From the NCBI GenBank assembly GCA_036004665.1, contig DASYRG010000020.1, positions 1-64,000 of the forward strand: a stretch of 64,000 nucleotides of DNA, given 5' to 3'. Below, in pieces: positions 26,392-33,636 of this stretch. Position numbers and translations under genes: made by a program. The notes below the pieces were generated by a model. It made no database searches. It saw only the letters and a list, made by a program, of their open reading frames with translations, and was not told where the DNA came from. Within the stretch, counting starts at the first letter, position 1, and each line of letters begins with the position of its first letter. The DNA comes from JACQGZ01 sp036004665. GTDB taxonomy: Bacteria; Sysuimicrobiota; Sysuimicrobiia; Sysuimicrobiales; Humicultoraceae.

Positions 26392-27222
26392 TCAGAGTTC
26401 GATCGTCAGGCCTTCCTTGCCCGGGAGGATTGCGAACGGATGCTCCCGGGCCCGCGTCTGCTCGAGGAGCCGGTCGAGGTCCGCGTCCGTGTGCGCGGGA
26501 CTGTGGTGGAACGGAACAAGGCGCTTCACCCCGGCCAGCCGGGCGAAGGCGAGGGCCTGCCCGATGGAGCTGTGTCCCCACCCCACGTACTGCGGGTACT
26601 CCTCGTCGGTGAACTGGACGTCGTGGATGAGCAGATCCGCCCCCGCTGCCAGATCAAAGCCCGAGGTCCACGAGGGCTCCGCCGGGAAGTCGCGGACGCC
26701 GAGGGCCGGTTCATGGTCCGGGAGGTAGGCGAGGGCGATACCCCCCTCGACGACACGATATCCGACCGTCGGCCCCGGGTGGGAGACCAGCGCCGCCGTG
26801 ACTGCCAGCCCGCCGATGGTGAAGGTGCCCAGAGGCACGTCGTGCAGGGTGAGCGAGCAGGGCAGCTCGCGCAAACGGACCGGAAACAGCGGTGGGGAGA
26901 GGTACCGGACCAGCCGGCGCTGCAGATCCATGGTCGTGGAGGCGGGCCCCCAGATGTGCACGTGCACCTCCGGGCGGTAGAGCGGCGCGAAGAACCCAAG
27001 TCCCTGCAGGTGATCCATGTGCAGATGGGTGAGCAGCACGTCCACCGACGTGATTCCGCCCACGCCGGCGTTCAACCGCTGGATGCCCGTCCCGGCGTCA
27101 AGGACAAGCAGGGTGCCGTCTGCTCCACGGACCTCGACGCAGGAGGTGTTGCCCCCGTACCGCACCGTCTCCGGACCGGCGGTGGCCAGCGAGCCGCGGG
27201 TACCCCAGAGGGTCACCTTCAC
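26392..27222 (-). CDS. MBL-fold hydrolase (RNase Z/phosphodiesterase-like)
   Basis: 276 residues. Begins MKVTLWGTRGSLATAGPETV, the typical lead-in of this MBL group, with SCVEVRG and LVLDAGTGIQRL next. The metal site is LTHLHMDHLQGL (about 64-75, HxHxDH), followed by Asp in LIHDVQFTDEE (about 196) and His in VPFHHSPAHTDADL (about 240). Such proteins include cyclic-nucleotide phosphodiesterases and PhnP-like enzymes. It overlaps the second PAS gene by 4 bases, so it is probably the output enzyme of the PAS pair. Confidence 0.85.
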   Translation of the reverse strand: MKVTLWGTRGSLATAGPETVRYGGNTSCVEVRGADGTLLVLDAGTGIQRLNAGVGGITSVDVLLTHLHMDHLQGLGFFAPLYRPEVHVHIWGPASTTMDLQRRLVRYLSPPLFPVRLRELPCSLTLHDVPLGTFTIGGLAVTAALVSHPGPTVGYRVVEGGIALAYLPDHEPALGVRDFPAEPSWTSGFDLAAGADLLIHDVQFTDEEYPQYVGWGHSSIGQALAFARLAGVKRLVPFHHSPAHTDADLDRLLEQTRAREHPFAILPGKEGLTIEL

Positions 27223-27611
27223 CGCTGGTCCAGCTCCCAGAAGATCACCGCGCCACCAAGGGTGCGCCCGCCCTGCCCTTGCAGCGGCAGGACGGTGGAT
27301 TCGACGAGGCGCATCCGGCCGTCCAGACCCTGGATCCGCAGCCGCCGGTGGGTGGCCCGGTGCTCGCGCATCGCGACGGGCAGCGGCCGCTCCTCAGGAG
27401 GGATCAGAAATCCGTCTTCGTCGTAGAGGTGTACCTCGCGCATATAGTCCAGCAGCGGCAGTTCACCGGTCTCGGCGAAGGAGCGGCCGATGATGGCCTC
27501 GGCGGGCCGGTTGTAGAAGAGGAGCGTCCCCTCCGCATCCGCGATCAGGATGGGCATGGCCAGGTATCCGGTCAGCTGGCGCATCAGAATCAGCTCGAGG
27601 GGTTTCTGCAC
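27219..27611 (-). CDS. Single PAS-domain protein (copy 2 of a tandem pair)
   Basis: 130 residues, essentially one PAS fold: LELILMRQLTGYLAMPILIA at the start, TLLFYNRPAEAIIGRSFAET (about 32-51), then PPEERPLPVAMREHRATHRR and the final strand GGAVIFWELDQR. No output domain. It is paralogous to the gene just upstream (same LILMRQL and LLFYNxPAE lines), so a tandem duplication is clear. It overlaps the MBL hydrolase gene by 4 bases. Probably senses a small ligand or redox state and acts by protein contact. Confidence 0.88.
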   Translation of the reverse strand: MQKPLELILMRQLTGYLAMPILIADAEGTLLFYNRPAEAIIGRSFAETGELPLLDYMREVHLYDEDGFLIPPEERPLPVAMREHRATHRRLRIQGLDGRMRLVESTVLPLQGQGGRTLGGAVIFWELDQR

Positions 27612-27630
27612 GCGCCGCCTCCGCGGACCG

Positions 27631-28020
27631 CTAGGCGTCCGCCTGCCAGAAGAGGGCCACCGCGCCTAAGTGGCCCCGTTCCGTGGCTTCCAGGGGAAAG
27701 GCCGTCACCCCCACCCGCCGGGCCACCGCGTCGTGGCCCGTGATCCAAAAAGTGCGGTGGGCGGGCCGGCCGTCGCGCAGGGCGATCATCAGTGGGAGGC
27801 CGTCCGGCGGGATGGGCGATCCATCGTCATCCCGCTGGGAGAAGACAGTGGACCACTCCGCCGCCGGCATGGGGCCCGCTTCGTCGAACCGGCGGCCGAG
27901 CAGCTCCTCTGCGGGTTCGTTGTAGAAGAGCAGATCGCCCGCGGGGTCGACGACGAAAATCGGCATGGCGAGTGACCCGGCGAGCTGGCGCATCAAGATC
28001 AGTTCGATGGCCTGGGCCAT
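27631..28020 (-). CDS. Single PAS-domain protein (copy 1 of a tandem pair)
   Basis: 129 residues, one PAS fold: IELILMRQLAGSLAMPIFVV, DLLFYNEPAEELLGRRFDEA (about 31-50), IPPDGLPLMIALRDGRPAHR and the ending LGAVALFWQADA. It can be aligned along its whole length with the next gene, but the two have diverged in the middle (AEWSTVFSQRDDDG against LDYMREVHLYDEDG), so they may sense different signals or form a heterodimer. It starts 9 bases after the helicase stop and ends 19 bases before its paralogue. Confidence 0.88.
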   Translation of the reverse strand: MAQAIELILMRQLAGSLAMPIFVVDPAGDLLFYNEPAEELLGRRFDEAGPMPAAEWSTVFSQRDDDGSPIPPDGLPLMIALRDGRPAHRTFWITGHDAVARRVGVTAFPLEATERGHLGAVALFWQADA

Positions 28021-28029
28021 GCCGCGCCG

Positions 28030-30360
28030 TCAGGCTCGGGCAGACGCGGGTGATGCGGGTGAGGCCGCGCGTCCTGCCAGCAGCCCCCGCAGCAGCAACA
28101 GTGCGGCCGCCTTGTCCAGGGGGTTATTCAGGTTGCCGCACTTGGGAGACTGCACGCAGGAGGGACACCCGGATTCGCAGGGACACGCGGCGATGGCGTC
28201 GAGGGTAGCCGTCATCCACTCCTCGAGCAGCGCAAAGCCCTTCTCGGTGATGCCGACGCCGCCGGGATGGCCGTCGTAGATGAAGATGGTGGATACGCCC
28301 GTCTGCGGATGATGTGGATAAGAGACACCGCCGATGTCCCAGCGGTCGCACATCGCAAACAGCGGGAGCAGCCCGATGGCGGCGTGCTCCGCGGCGTGGA
28401 TGCCCCCGGCCAGATCCAGCCCGCGGGCGGCGATCTCGCGCACGAGGCCGTCTGGGATCGTGAACCACACCGCGGTGGTGGTGAGGGTCTGGGGGGGCAG
28501 GTCGAGCGGTTCGCTCCCAAGGACGGCCTCGGTGAAGAGTTGCTTGCGCACGTACCCCGTCACCTGGGTCGTCACCTCGATGTCGCCAAACCAGGCGGTG
28601 GTCGGTCCCCAGGGGCGCTCGCGATGATGACGCAAGATCGCGGCGTCGGTGTCGCTGCGCGGCTGCGTGTAATGGTCGGCGGCGGTGGCGGCGACCAGCG
28701 CCACCTTCGTCTGAAGGTCGAGCTCCCCGACGAGATAGGCGTCGCCCTGATGCAGGTAGATGGCGCCCGGATGCACCGACTCGAAGGCCCGCGCGGCATC
28801 CACCATACCCAGGAGACGTCCTTCGCCCTGCTCGATGATGCGGTACGTGTCGCCGGAAGCCGAGCGCACCCCCACCTCCGCGGCGGGATAGCGCTCCGGC
28901 GCCGACCAATACCAGCGCCCGCGCCGCCGCAGCAGATCGCCGACCTCTCCCAGGATAGATGCCACCTCACCGGCCCGCGCGCCGAAGAAGGTCGCATCGC
29001 TCTCCTCGAGCGGCCCCTCAGCAGCGGCGCAGCGCACGTGGCCGGCGAGGATGTAGGGGTTGTCCGGGTCAATGACCGCGTGCTCGAACGGCCGGGAGAA
29101 GAGGTAGTCAGGGTGCCGCATCAGATACTGATCGAGCGCGTCGTCGAGGGCGATCAGCACAGCTAGGGACGGATCCCGGCCTCGTCCCGCCCGGCCCGCC
29201 CGCTGCCAGGTGCTGGCGATGGTCCCCGGAAAGCCGACCAGCAGCGCCGCGTCCAGGCCGCCGACGTCGATCCCCAACTCCAGGGCGCTCGTGGAGACCA
29301 CGCCCACCAGATCGCCGCGGAAGAGGCGCTGCTCGATCCGCCGCCGGTCCTCGGGGAGGTACCCGGCCCGGTAGGGGCTGATCCGTGCCGCTGCCTCCGG
29401 CGCGTCCTTGGCCAGACGGGCCCGCGCGTACCGGTAGATCAGTTCGGTCACTTTGCGCGCCTTGGTGAAGGCGATCGTGCGCACGCCCTCCCGCACGAGC
29501 GCGGTGAAGAGCCAGGTGGCCTCCGAGTAAGGGCTGCGGCGCGTCACCCGGCTGCGATCGAGGAAGGGCGGGTTCCAGAGGACGACCTCGCGCGGACCCG
29601 AGGGAGCGCCGCCGTCGGCGATCACCGTCACGGACAGCCCCAGCAGACGCTCGGTGAACTCCTGTGGGTTGGCGATCGTCGCCGAGGTGCAGATGAACTG
29701 CGGGCGGCTGCCGTAGAAGGCGCAGACGCGCCGCAACCGCCTGAGGATGTTGGCGACGTTGCTGCCGAAGACGCCGCGGTAGACGTGCATGTCGTCGACG
29801 ACGACGAAGCGCAGCCGCCGCAGCGCCTCCGCCCAGCGGAGATGCTGGGGGAGGATGCCCACGTGCAGCATGTCCGGATTGGTGAGCACGATGTGGGACT
29901 CGTCGCGGATGCGGCGGCGGGATTCCGGAGGGGTGTCACCGTCGTAGGTGGCCACGCGCACGCCGTCGGGCGCAAGCTCAGCCAGCGCATCCCGCTGATC
30001 CTGCGCCAGCGCCTTGGTCGGGAAGAGGTAGATGGCGCGAGCGTCAGGATCGTCCGCGAGATGCTCCAGCACCGGCAAGTTGTAGCATAGGGTCTTGCCG
30101 CTGGCGGTGGGGGTGACGACGGTGACGTGCTCGCCGCGGCGCACCGCATCCACGGCGGCGGCCTGGTGGGCGTAGAGGCGGGTAACCCCCCGGGTCGCCA
30201 GCCGCACCCGCAGCGGCTTGGGTAGCGGCGGGTCCAGGACTGCGTAGCGGGCAGACCGCCCGACTACCGAGCGGCGGTGGACGATCTGGCCCTGATACCC
30301 ACGGTCGCGTTGGAGGCCGTCGAGGAAGGCGGGGATGTCGAACGACGCGCGCCGGCTCAC
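28030..30360 (-). CDS. DEAD/DEAH-box DNA helicase with DUF1998 zinc domain (MrfA/YprA-like)
   Basis: 776 residues. N-terminal SF2 motifs: Walker A TPTASGKTLCYN (about 82-93), motif II VVVDDMHVYRG (about 187), motif III TSATIANPQEF (about 226), motif V/VI STSALELGIDVGG (about 358) and STWQRAGRAGRG (about 387). The C-terminal MZB/DUF1998 region ends with the four-Cys cluster CPCESGCPSCVQSPKCGN. B. subtilis MrfA, of the same architecture, repairs mitomycin C damage. Motif II is normally DE-x-H here and reads DDMH, replacing the catalytic Glu by Asp. Divergent from tRNA-Leu; followed by two PAS genes. Confidence 0.93.
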   Translation of the reverse strand: MSRRASFDIPAFLDGLQRDRGYQGQIVHRRSVVGRSARYAVLDPPLPKPLRVRLATRGVTRLYAHQAAAVDAVRRGEHVTVVTPTASGKTLCYNLPVLEHLADDPDARAIYLFPTKALAQDQRDALAELAPDGVRVATYDGDTPPESRRRIRDESHIVLTNPDMLHVGILPQHLRWAEALRRLRFVVVDDMHVYRGVFGSNVANILRRLRRVCAFYGSRPQFICTSATIANPQEFTERLLGLSVTVIADGGAPSGPREVVLWNPPFLDRSRVTRRSPYSEATWLFTALVREGVRTIAFTKARKVTELIYRYARARLAKDAPEAAARISPYRAGYLPEDRRRIEQRLFRGDLVGVVSTSALELGIDVGGLDAALLVGFPGTIASTWQRAGRAGRGRDPSLAVLIALDDALDQYLMRHPDYLFSRPFEHAVIDPDNPYILAGHVRCAAAEGPLEESDATFFGARAGEVASILGEVGDLLRRRGRWYWSAPERYPAAEVGVRSASGDTYRIIEQGEGRLLGMVDAARAFESVHPGAIYLHQGDAYLVGELDLQTKVALVAATAADHYTQPRSDTDAAILRHHRERPWGPTTAWFGDIEVTTQVTGYVRKQLFTEAVLGSEPLDLPPQTLTTTAVWFTIPDGLVREIAARGLDLAGGIHAAEHAAIGLLPLFAMCDRWDIGGVSYPHHPQTGVSTIFIYDGHPGGVGITEKGFALLEEWMTATLDAIAACPCESGCPSCVQSPKCGNLNNPLDKAAALLLLRGLLAGRAASPASPASARA

Positions 30361-30385
30361 GGTGCCATCAGTATAGGACCCGCGA

Positions 30386-30415
30386 TTGACAATGCGGAAG
30401 GCGGGCGGGTATCGT
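30386..30415 (+). promoter_or_regulatory. Probable sigma-70-type promoter of tRNA-Leu
   Basis: A consensus -35 hexamer TTGACA (30386-30391) and TATCGT (30410-30415) are separated by 18 bases, about 53 bases upstream of the tRNA. The -10 matches only partly. Confidence 0.6.
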
Positions 30416-30468
30416 GATCAGTGACGGCGGCGGGTCGCTCCCGCGCCGTCTTTCACTCCCTACGCCGC

Positions 30469-30556
30469 GCGGAAGTGGCGGAACTTGGCAGACGCGCAGG
30501 CCTCAGGAGCCTGTGGGGGAAACCCCGTGGGGGTTCGAATCCCCCCTTCCGCACCA
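30469..30556 (+). tRNA. tRNA-Leu (anticodon CAG)
   Basis: 88 bases. The acceptor stem GCGGAAG pairs with CTTCCGC, and the CCA end is encoded (30554-30556). Anticodon stem CAGGC/GCCTG encloses the loop CTCAGGA, giving anticodon CAG. The long variable arm (GTGGGGGAAACCCCGT) is the class II arm expected of leucine tRNA; the T arm reads GGGGGTTCGAATCCCCC. It reads CUG, a frequent codon in this GC-rich genome. I saw no repeat of its 3' end nearby that would mark an integrated element. Confidence 0.97.
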
Positions 30557-30759
30557 AAACCCTCTAGATCCTTGCACGTGGCAGCCGCTCAATCGGACCC
30601 CCCCGTGCCGCATTGCATCCCACTCCCTCAACTCGAGGAGGATGTTCATGCACCCCAGCGGACTATCGAGCAACCGCTCGCCCAGGGGTGAGAGTAGAAC
30701 CGCTCAAATAAATGGAGAACCCCTGACCCTCATGATTTCTGCCATCAAACGCTACTCGC

Positions 30760-30930
30760 TTGTTGCGTTTCTTTGTGGTGGCTTTCGGCCTGTCGTGGGG
30801 GAACTATCTTCTAACCAAGGCATGGCTCTGGGCGGTCGCGTCTAGTCTGGCAGCACTCGTCCCGGTTCTCGTGTTCGGACCGAATCTCCGGCGTCAACCA
30901 AGAACTCAAGCCGAGACCTCTCCCGCTTAA
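30760..30930 (+). CDS. Possible small membrane protein or gene remnant
   Basis: A 56-codon frame from TTG to TAA. Two hydrophobic stretches are seen (RFFVVAFGLSWGNYLL and WAVASSLAALVPVLVFG) and the ending is polar. No ribosome site precedes the TTG, so this may be the 3' remnant of a decayed gene rather than a real product. Not recognised as any family. Confidence 0.25.
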   Translation: MLRFFVVAFGLSWGNYLLTKAWLWAVASSLAALVPVLVFGPNLRRQPRTQAETSPA

Positions 30931-31029
30931 CTTCATCCCGCAGGCAGAGACGGACAGGCAGCTCCGGCATCAGTATCCGAACACGACGTGATTATCGAGG
31001 GATGACTATTGGGAGATGCTTCTCAGACG

Positions 31030-31050
31030 AAAAAATCCGGGCCGCCGGCG
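31030..31050 (-). terminator. Weak possible intrinsic terminator downstream of the c-di-GMP riboswitch
   Basis: Minus strand CCGG-CGGC-CCGG hairpin (only 4 bp) followed by A and six T. It lies about 95 bases after the aptamer, further than usual for a riboswitch platform. Confidence 0.3.
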
Positions 31051-31144
31051 CAACTAGGATGCGCGAGGAAGGATCGATGCCGCGTGTAGAAGTGAAGGGG
31101 GGACAGCGAGCAGATGAGTTGAGAGGTGTGTGTGTCTCATGACT

Positions 31145-31222
31145 TCGGCGGCCCGGCTAACTCACTCTCTCTGAGTCCCGTGACTTTGCGTCGCGCCCTC
31201 GCGGGCGGTTTGCCTTTCTCGA
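31145..31222 (-). ncRNA. Cyclic di-GMP-I (GEMM) riboswitch aptamer
   Basis: The minus strand reads AAAGGCAAACC (31208-31218), then a short stem closed by a GCGA tetraloop, GACGCAAAG (31184-31192), a second stem, and AGCCGGGCCGCCG (about 31146-31158). These are the conserved blocks of the GEMM/c-di-GMP-I aptamer: GGCAAACC, the GNRA-capped P2, GACGCAAAG and the AGCCGG end. No clear coding sequence follows on the minus strand before the tRNA, so its target is not identified. It shows that the organism uses c-di-GMP. Confidence 0.85.
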
Positions 31223-31426
31223 GTCCCGGTTCCCTAGCATCTATCTTGTGCCCATCGCTCTCCTCCTTAGACCTCCCTCTTTGTCCCGTTTCTCCACCGG
31301 CTAGGTAGCAAGGACGTGCTTCGAAAAACCGGACAATCTCCCCAAAACCGGCAGGAAAGTGCCCTGCCGCGGCCAATAGTTCGGCCTACCGATTTTTTAA
31401 CTCAAGAGGCACAGGAGGGGACCGGG

Positions 31427-31606
31427 ATGGACACGCATCCGGCCTTCTCCCGGGAGAACGAGTCATTCGTCCCCCCGGAGCAGGTCATGACCCGGCTGAT
31501 GCGGCGGAGGGCCTCGCGGGCCCGCGCCCTATGGCTGGAGTATCTCTTCCTGGGCATCGTCATGGCCGGGGTCCTGGCGGGACTCTTCCTGGCGGCGAGA
31601 GGGTAG
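31427..31606 (+). CDS. Small hypothetical single-pass membrane protein
   Basis: 59 residues. The ATG at 31427 follows a strong AGGAGGGG site, the best evidence for expression. A charged, Arg-rich middle (RLMRRRASRARALWLEY) leads into one transmembrane helix (LFLGIVMAGVLAGLFLA). Topology is probably N-in. No family is recognised. Confidence 0.6.
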   Translation: MDTHPAFSRENESFVPPEQVMTRLMRRRASRARALWLEYLFLGIVMAGVLAGLFLAARG

Positions 31607-31742
31607 CAGGCCCGTGGCGGCACGCGAGCTGCTCGTGCGGCATCACGCGGTGGAAGGCGGTCGGCGTCTAGCGGCTGCAGCGAACGGGCATGGTCACAGC
31701 GATAGGCTTCATCTGCCCCATTCGACGCAGCAGACACCGACT

Positions 31743-32036
31743 ATGGCCCTGCAGCGAACCCCCAACGCCCACATCGAAGAGTGGGCCGGCACCATCGCCA
31801 CCGCTCTGCTTGACCAGCAGGCCTGGTATCGGCAGGCGCTCACCCACCAAGAGATCCGCACCCTGACCGGACTCTCCGAGCAAGAGGTCGCCCGCGGATG
31901 CTGGCACGCGCGCCTGCATGGCCTCCTGCAGTTCGAACCCGGTACGGGTCAGGGGCGGTATGCGCTCACGCCTCTAGGAGCAGCGCTGGCCCGCCGCATC
32001 CGATCGCAGCGGGCCAGCGCCGAAACCGACCTCTAG
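31743..32036 (+). CDS. Small winged-helix DNA-binding-like protein
   Basis: 97 residues from the ATG at 31743; the frame is open to 31614 but that part does not look like protein. The chain reads as a winged helix: LTHQEIRTLTGLSEQEVARG is a helix-turn-helix and the HARLHGLLQFEPGTGQGRYA strand-turn-strand is the wing, followed by LTPLGAALARRI, typical of small MarR/PadR-like or DUF-type HTH proteins. No clear ribosome site is seen, so expression may depend on the upstream small gene. Target unknown. Confidence 0.55.
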   Translation: MALQRTPNAHIEEWAGTIATALLDQQAWYRQALTHQEIRTLTGLSEQEVARGCWHARLHGLLQFEPGTGQGRYALTPLGAALARRIRSQRASAETDL

Positions 32037-32055
32037 GCGTTCCGCTCAGTCATCG

Positions 32056-32721
32056 CTACCGGGGCGCAAGAGTGATCTGGCCCCGGATCTCCCCTCCCGC
32101 GTTCAAGGCCGTGTGGAAGTTGACATAGAGGCGGCCGGCCAACAGGTCGGCCATCAGGGCCGCCGGGACGTTCCGCCACACGCCCGCGACCGTCCCAGCC
32201 GTGGCGGCAGGACAGCCCCCACTGATGATCGGGTCTGCTGCGCCGCAGATCGTCTGCACAACGGGACCGGCGACACCCCGCTCGGCGCGGTGGAAGTGCG
32301 ACTGCAGCAGGTTCCCGCTCAGGCCCGTGAAGGTGAAGGCAAATCCCACTTCGTTTCGCGCCGCGTTGATGACGACGGCTCCGGTCCCTGCCGCCGTCGC
32401 GGGCGTCTGCGCCGCCGGAGCAGGTATTTCCTGTCCCCGGGTAACATCCACCACGACTGTCGTCGGCGCTCCCGGCGATGGTGCTGCCGCGGGCGAAGCA
32501 GGAGGTGACGCTGGGGGAGGCGTTGCCGTGGGCGCCGGAGAGGCGGGCGCGGGCGGAGGCGAGGGCACCGGCGGTGCGGGGGTAGGTGGCGGTGTCGGTG
32601 TCGGGGCAGGGGCGGCAAGCCCTGCGCCTGGTCCGCCCAAAAACAGCAGCGGCGCCATCACCAGAAGGGTGACAGCCCCGACTGCAACGACAATAAGGCT
32701 CGACCGTCCAGGATCAGACAT
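32056..32721 (-). CDS. CHRD-domain protein with membrane anchor and Pro-rich stalk
   Basis: 221 residues with a GGGAGG ribosome site. N-terminal membrane segment (about 8-30), a low-complexity Pro/Ala/Thr stalk (about 36-85) and a C-terminal CHRD domain (about 86-221): EIPAPAAQTPATAAGTGAVV, FTFTGLSGNLLQSHFHRAER and YVNFHTALNAGGEIRGQI, with the SHFHR and NFHT lines characteristic of CHRD. Two Cys (ICGAADP and GGCPAA) could form a disulfide. The domain is extracytoplasmic; its function in bacteria is not known. Confidence 0.88.
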   Translation of the reverse strand: MSDPGRSSLIVVAVGAVTLLVMAPLLFLGGPGAGLAAPAPTPTPPPTPAPPVPSPPPAPASPAPTATPPPASPPASPAAAPSPGAPTTVVVDVTRGQEIPAPAAQTPATAAGTGAVVINAARNEVGFAFTFTGLSGNLLQSHFHRAERGVAGPVVQTICGAADPIISGGCPAATAGTVAGVWRNVPAALMADLLAGRLYVNFHTALNAGGEIRGQITLAPR

Positions 32722-32816
32722 CTCAACCTCCCAAAGCCAAAATTGGTCGAATGCGTTTTAGCCAGAGGAATCACGCGCTAAACCGTATTCAAAGATCTGA
32801 AAAGTTTACGGAAAAG

Positions 32817-33605
32817 TTACGAGGCAGAGCCGCGATCGGGATCGGGCTGCGGCTCGAGAGGGGTCGACTCTCCCTCGACAGTCACCTCAGCGGGCGTGAC
32901 CCCACCGCCGGAGACCTCACCCCCTTCATCCTCCGCGCCGCCGACCGCCCGCGCCACCGCGGCCACGAAATGCGGCTCGGGGAGGGCGCCGACGAATTCG
33001 TGTGTCTCGTTGATGACCACCTTCGGCACGGCGTAGACGTTGAAACGGCGCGCCAGGTCGGGGAACTCGGTAGCCTCCACGATGTCGGCGCGCACGCGCG
33101 GACTTTCGATCGCCAGGTGCGCGGCCAGCCTGGCCGCGCGCGGGCAGTGGGGTCAGGTGGGGGTAACGAAGACCTGCAGGTGGATCTCCCCCGGCAGCAC
33201 GGCGAGGGCGGCGCGCGTCGGGTCGGCCAGGTCGCCGCGGCCGCGGGAGGTGGCGATGATCACCTCGAGCAGCGTTACGAACTCGTACCCTGCCGGCAAG
33301 CCCAGGTAGCGGACGCCGTAGTCCTGCTGCCCCAGGAAGACGATGGCCGGCACGTGCTCGATCCCATATCGCCGGGCCTCCTCGGAATGGGAGAGCAGCC
33401 CGTACTCCTCCAGCGTGACCCGCTCCGAGAGCGCAGCCACCTCCGTGAGAATCCGTCGGGTGTACTCGGCGATCTCCCAATCCTCCCCGGGCAGGGCCAG
33501 ACCCCCGGTGGCGGGGAGGAACAGCAACAGCCGCACCGGCGCCTCCAGGTCAGAGGCGAAGCGGCGGCGAATCGTTTCAGCGTCCTGAGGGTTGAGGAAC
33601 GGCAT
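32817..33605 (-). CDS. PDO/glutaredoxin-like redox selenoprotein (UGA at codon 151 read as Sec)
   Basis: 262 residues if the in-frame TGA at 33153-33155 is read as selenocysteine; otherwise the gene appears as two fragments (33153-33605 and 32817-33095). The chain is a two-thioredoxin-fold protein disulfide oxidoreductase: N-terminal domain (IEHVPAIVFLGQQDYGVRYL, LPAGYEFVTLLEVIIATS) without a CxxC, then IHLQVFVTPT-U-PHCPRAARLAAH, where family members have C-P-Y-C. Thus the site is UxxC. A 9-bp hairpin with apical GG starts 13 bases after the TGA (33119-33139). The frame continues with normal PDO sequence (FNVYAVPKVVINETHEFVGA) and an acidic Pro-rich tail. The ATG is chosen at 33605, before MPFLNPQDAET. 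Confidence 0.85.
33119..33139 (-). promoter_or_regulatory. Bacterial SECIS-like hairpin after the Sec UGA
   Basis: Minus strand GCGCGGCCA-GGC-TGGCCGCGC: 9 paired bases and a loop starting GG, with the loop 22-24 bases after the UGA's last base. Bacterial SECIS elements sit at this distance and carry a G at the loop start for SelB. GC-rich coding DNA can fold by chance, so this is supporting evidence only. Confidence 0.6.
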
Positions 33606-33636
33606 CGGTGTTCGTCCTGCTCTCCCGTCTTGCGCG

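Larger units (their letters stand above)
30557..31426. other. Gene-poor region between tRNA-Leu and the small membrane protein
   Basis: About 870 bases with no convincing long gene and lower GC in parts. It holds a possible 56-codon membrane ORF (30760-30930, plus), a c-di-GMP-I riboswitch on the minus strand (31145-31222) and a weak hairpin with an A6/T6 tract (31030-31050). Larger open frames here overlap either the tRNA or the riboswitch and have no protein-like character. It may be a decayed gene neighbourhood. Confidence 0.6.

Noticed and set aside
27219..28020. Direct DNA repeat or assembly duplication for the two PAS genes
   Set aside because: The proteins are clearly paralogous but have diverged through their whole length, so this is an old gene duplication and not a repeat.
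30414..30845. 143-residue plus-strand frame
   Set aside because: It runs through the whole tRNA-Leu gene and shows no domain.
31137..31376. 79-residue minus-strand frame
   Set aside because: It overlaps the c-di-GMP riboswitch and reads as translated structured RNA.
32817..33605. Pseudogene interpretation of the thioredoxin-like gene with a TGA
   Set aside because: Only one stop, exactly at the catalytic Cys position, with intact family sequence after it and a SECIS-like hairpin; decay would not be so precise.
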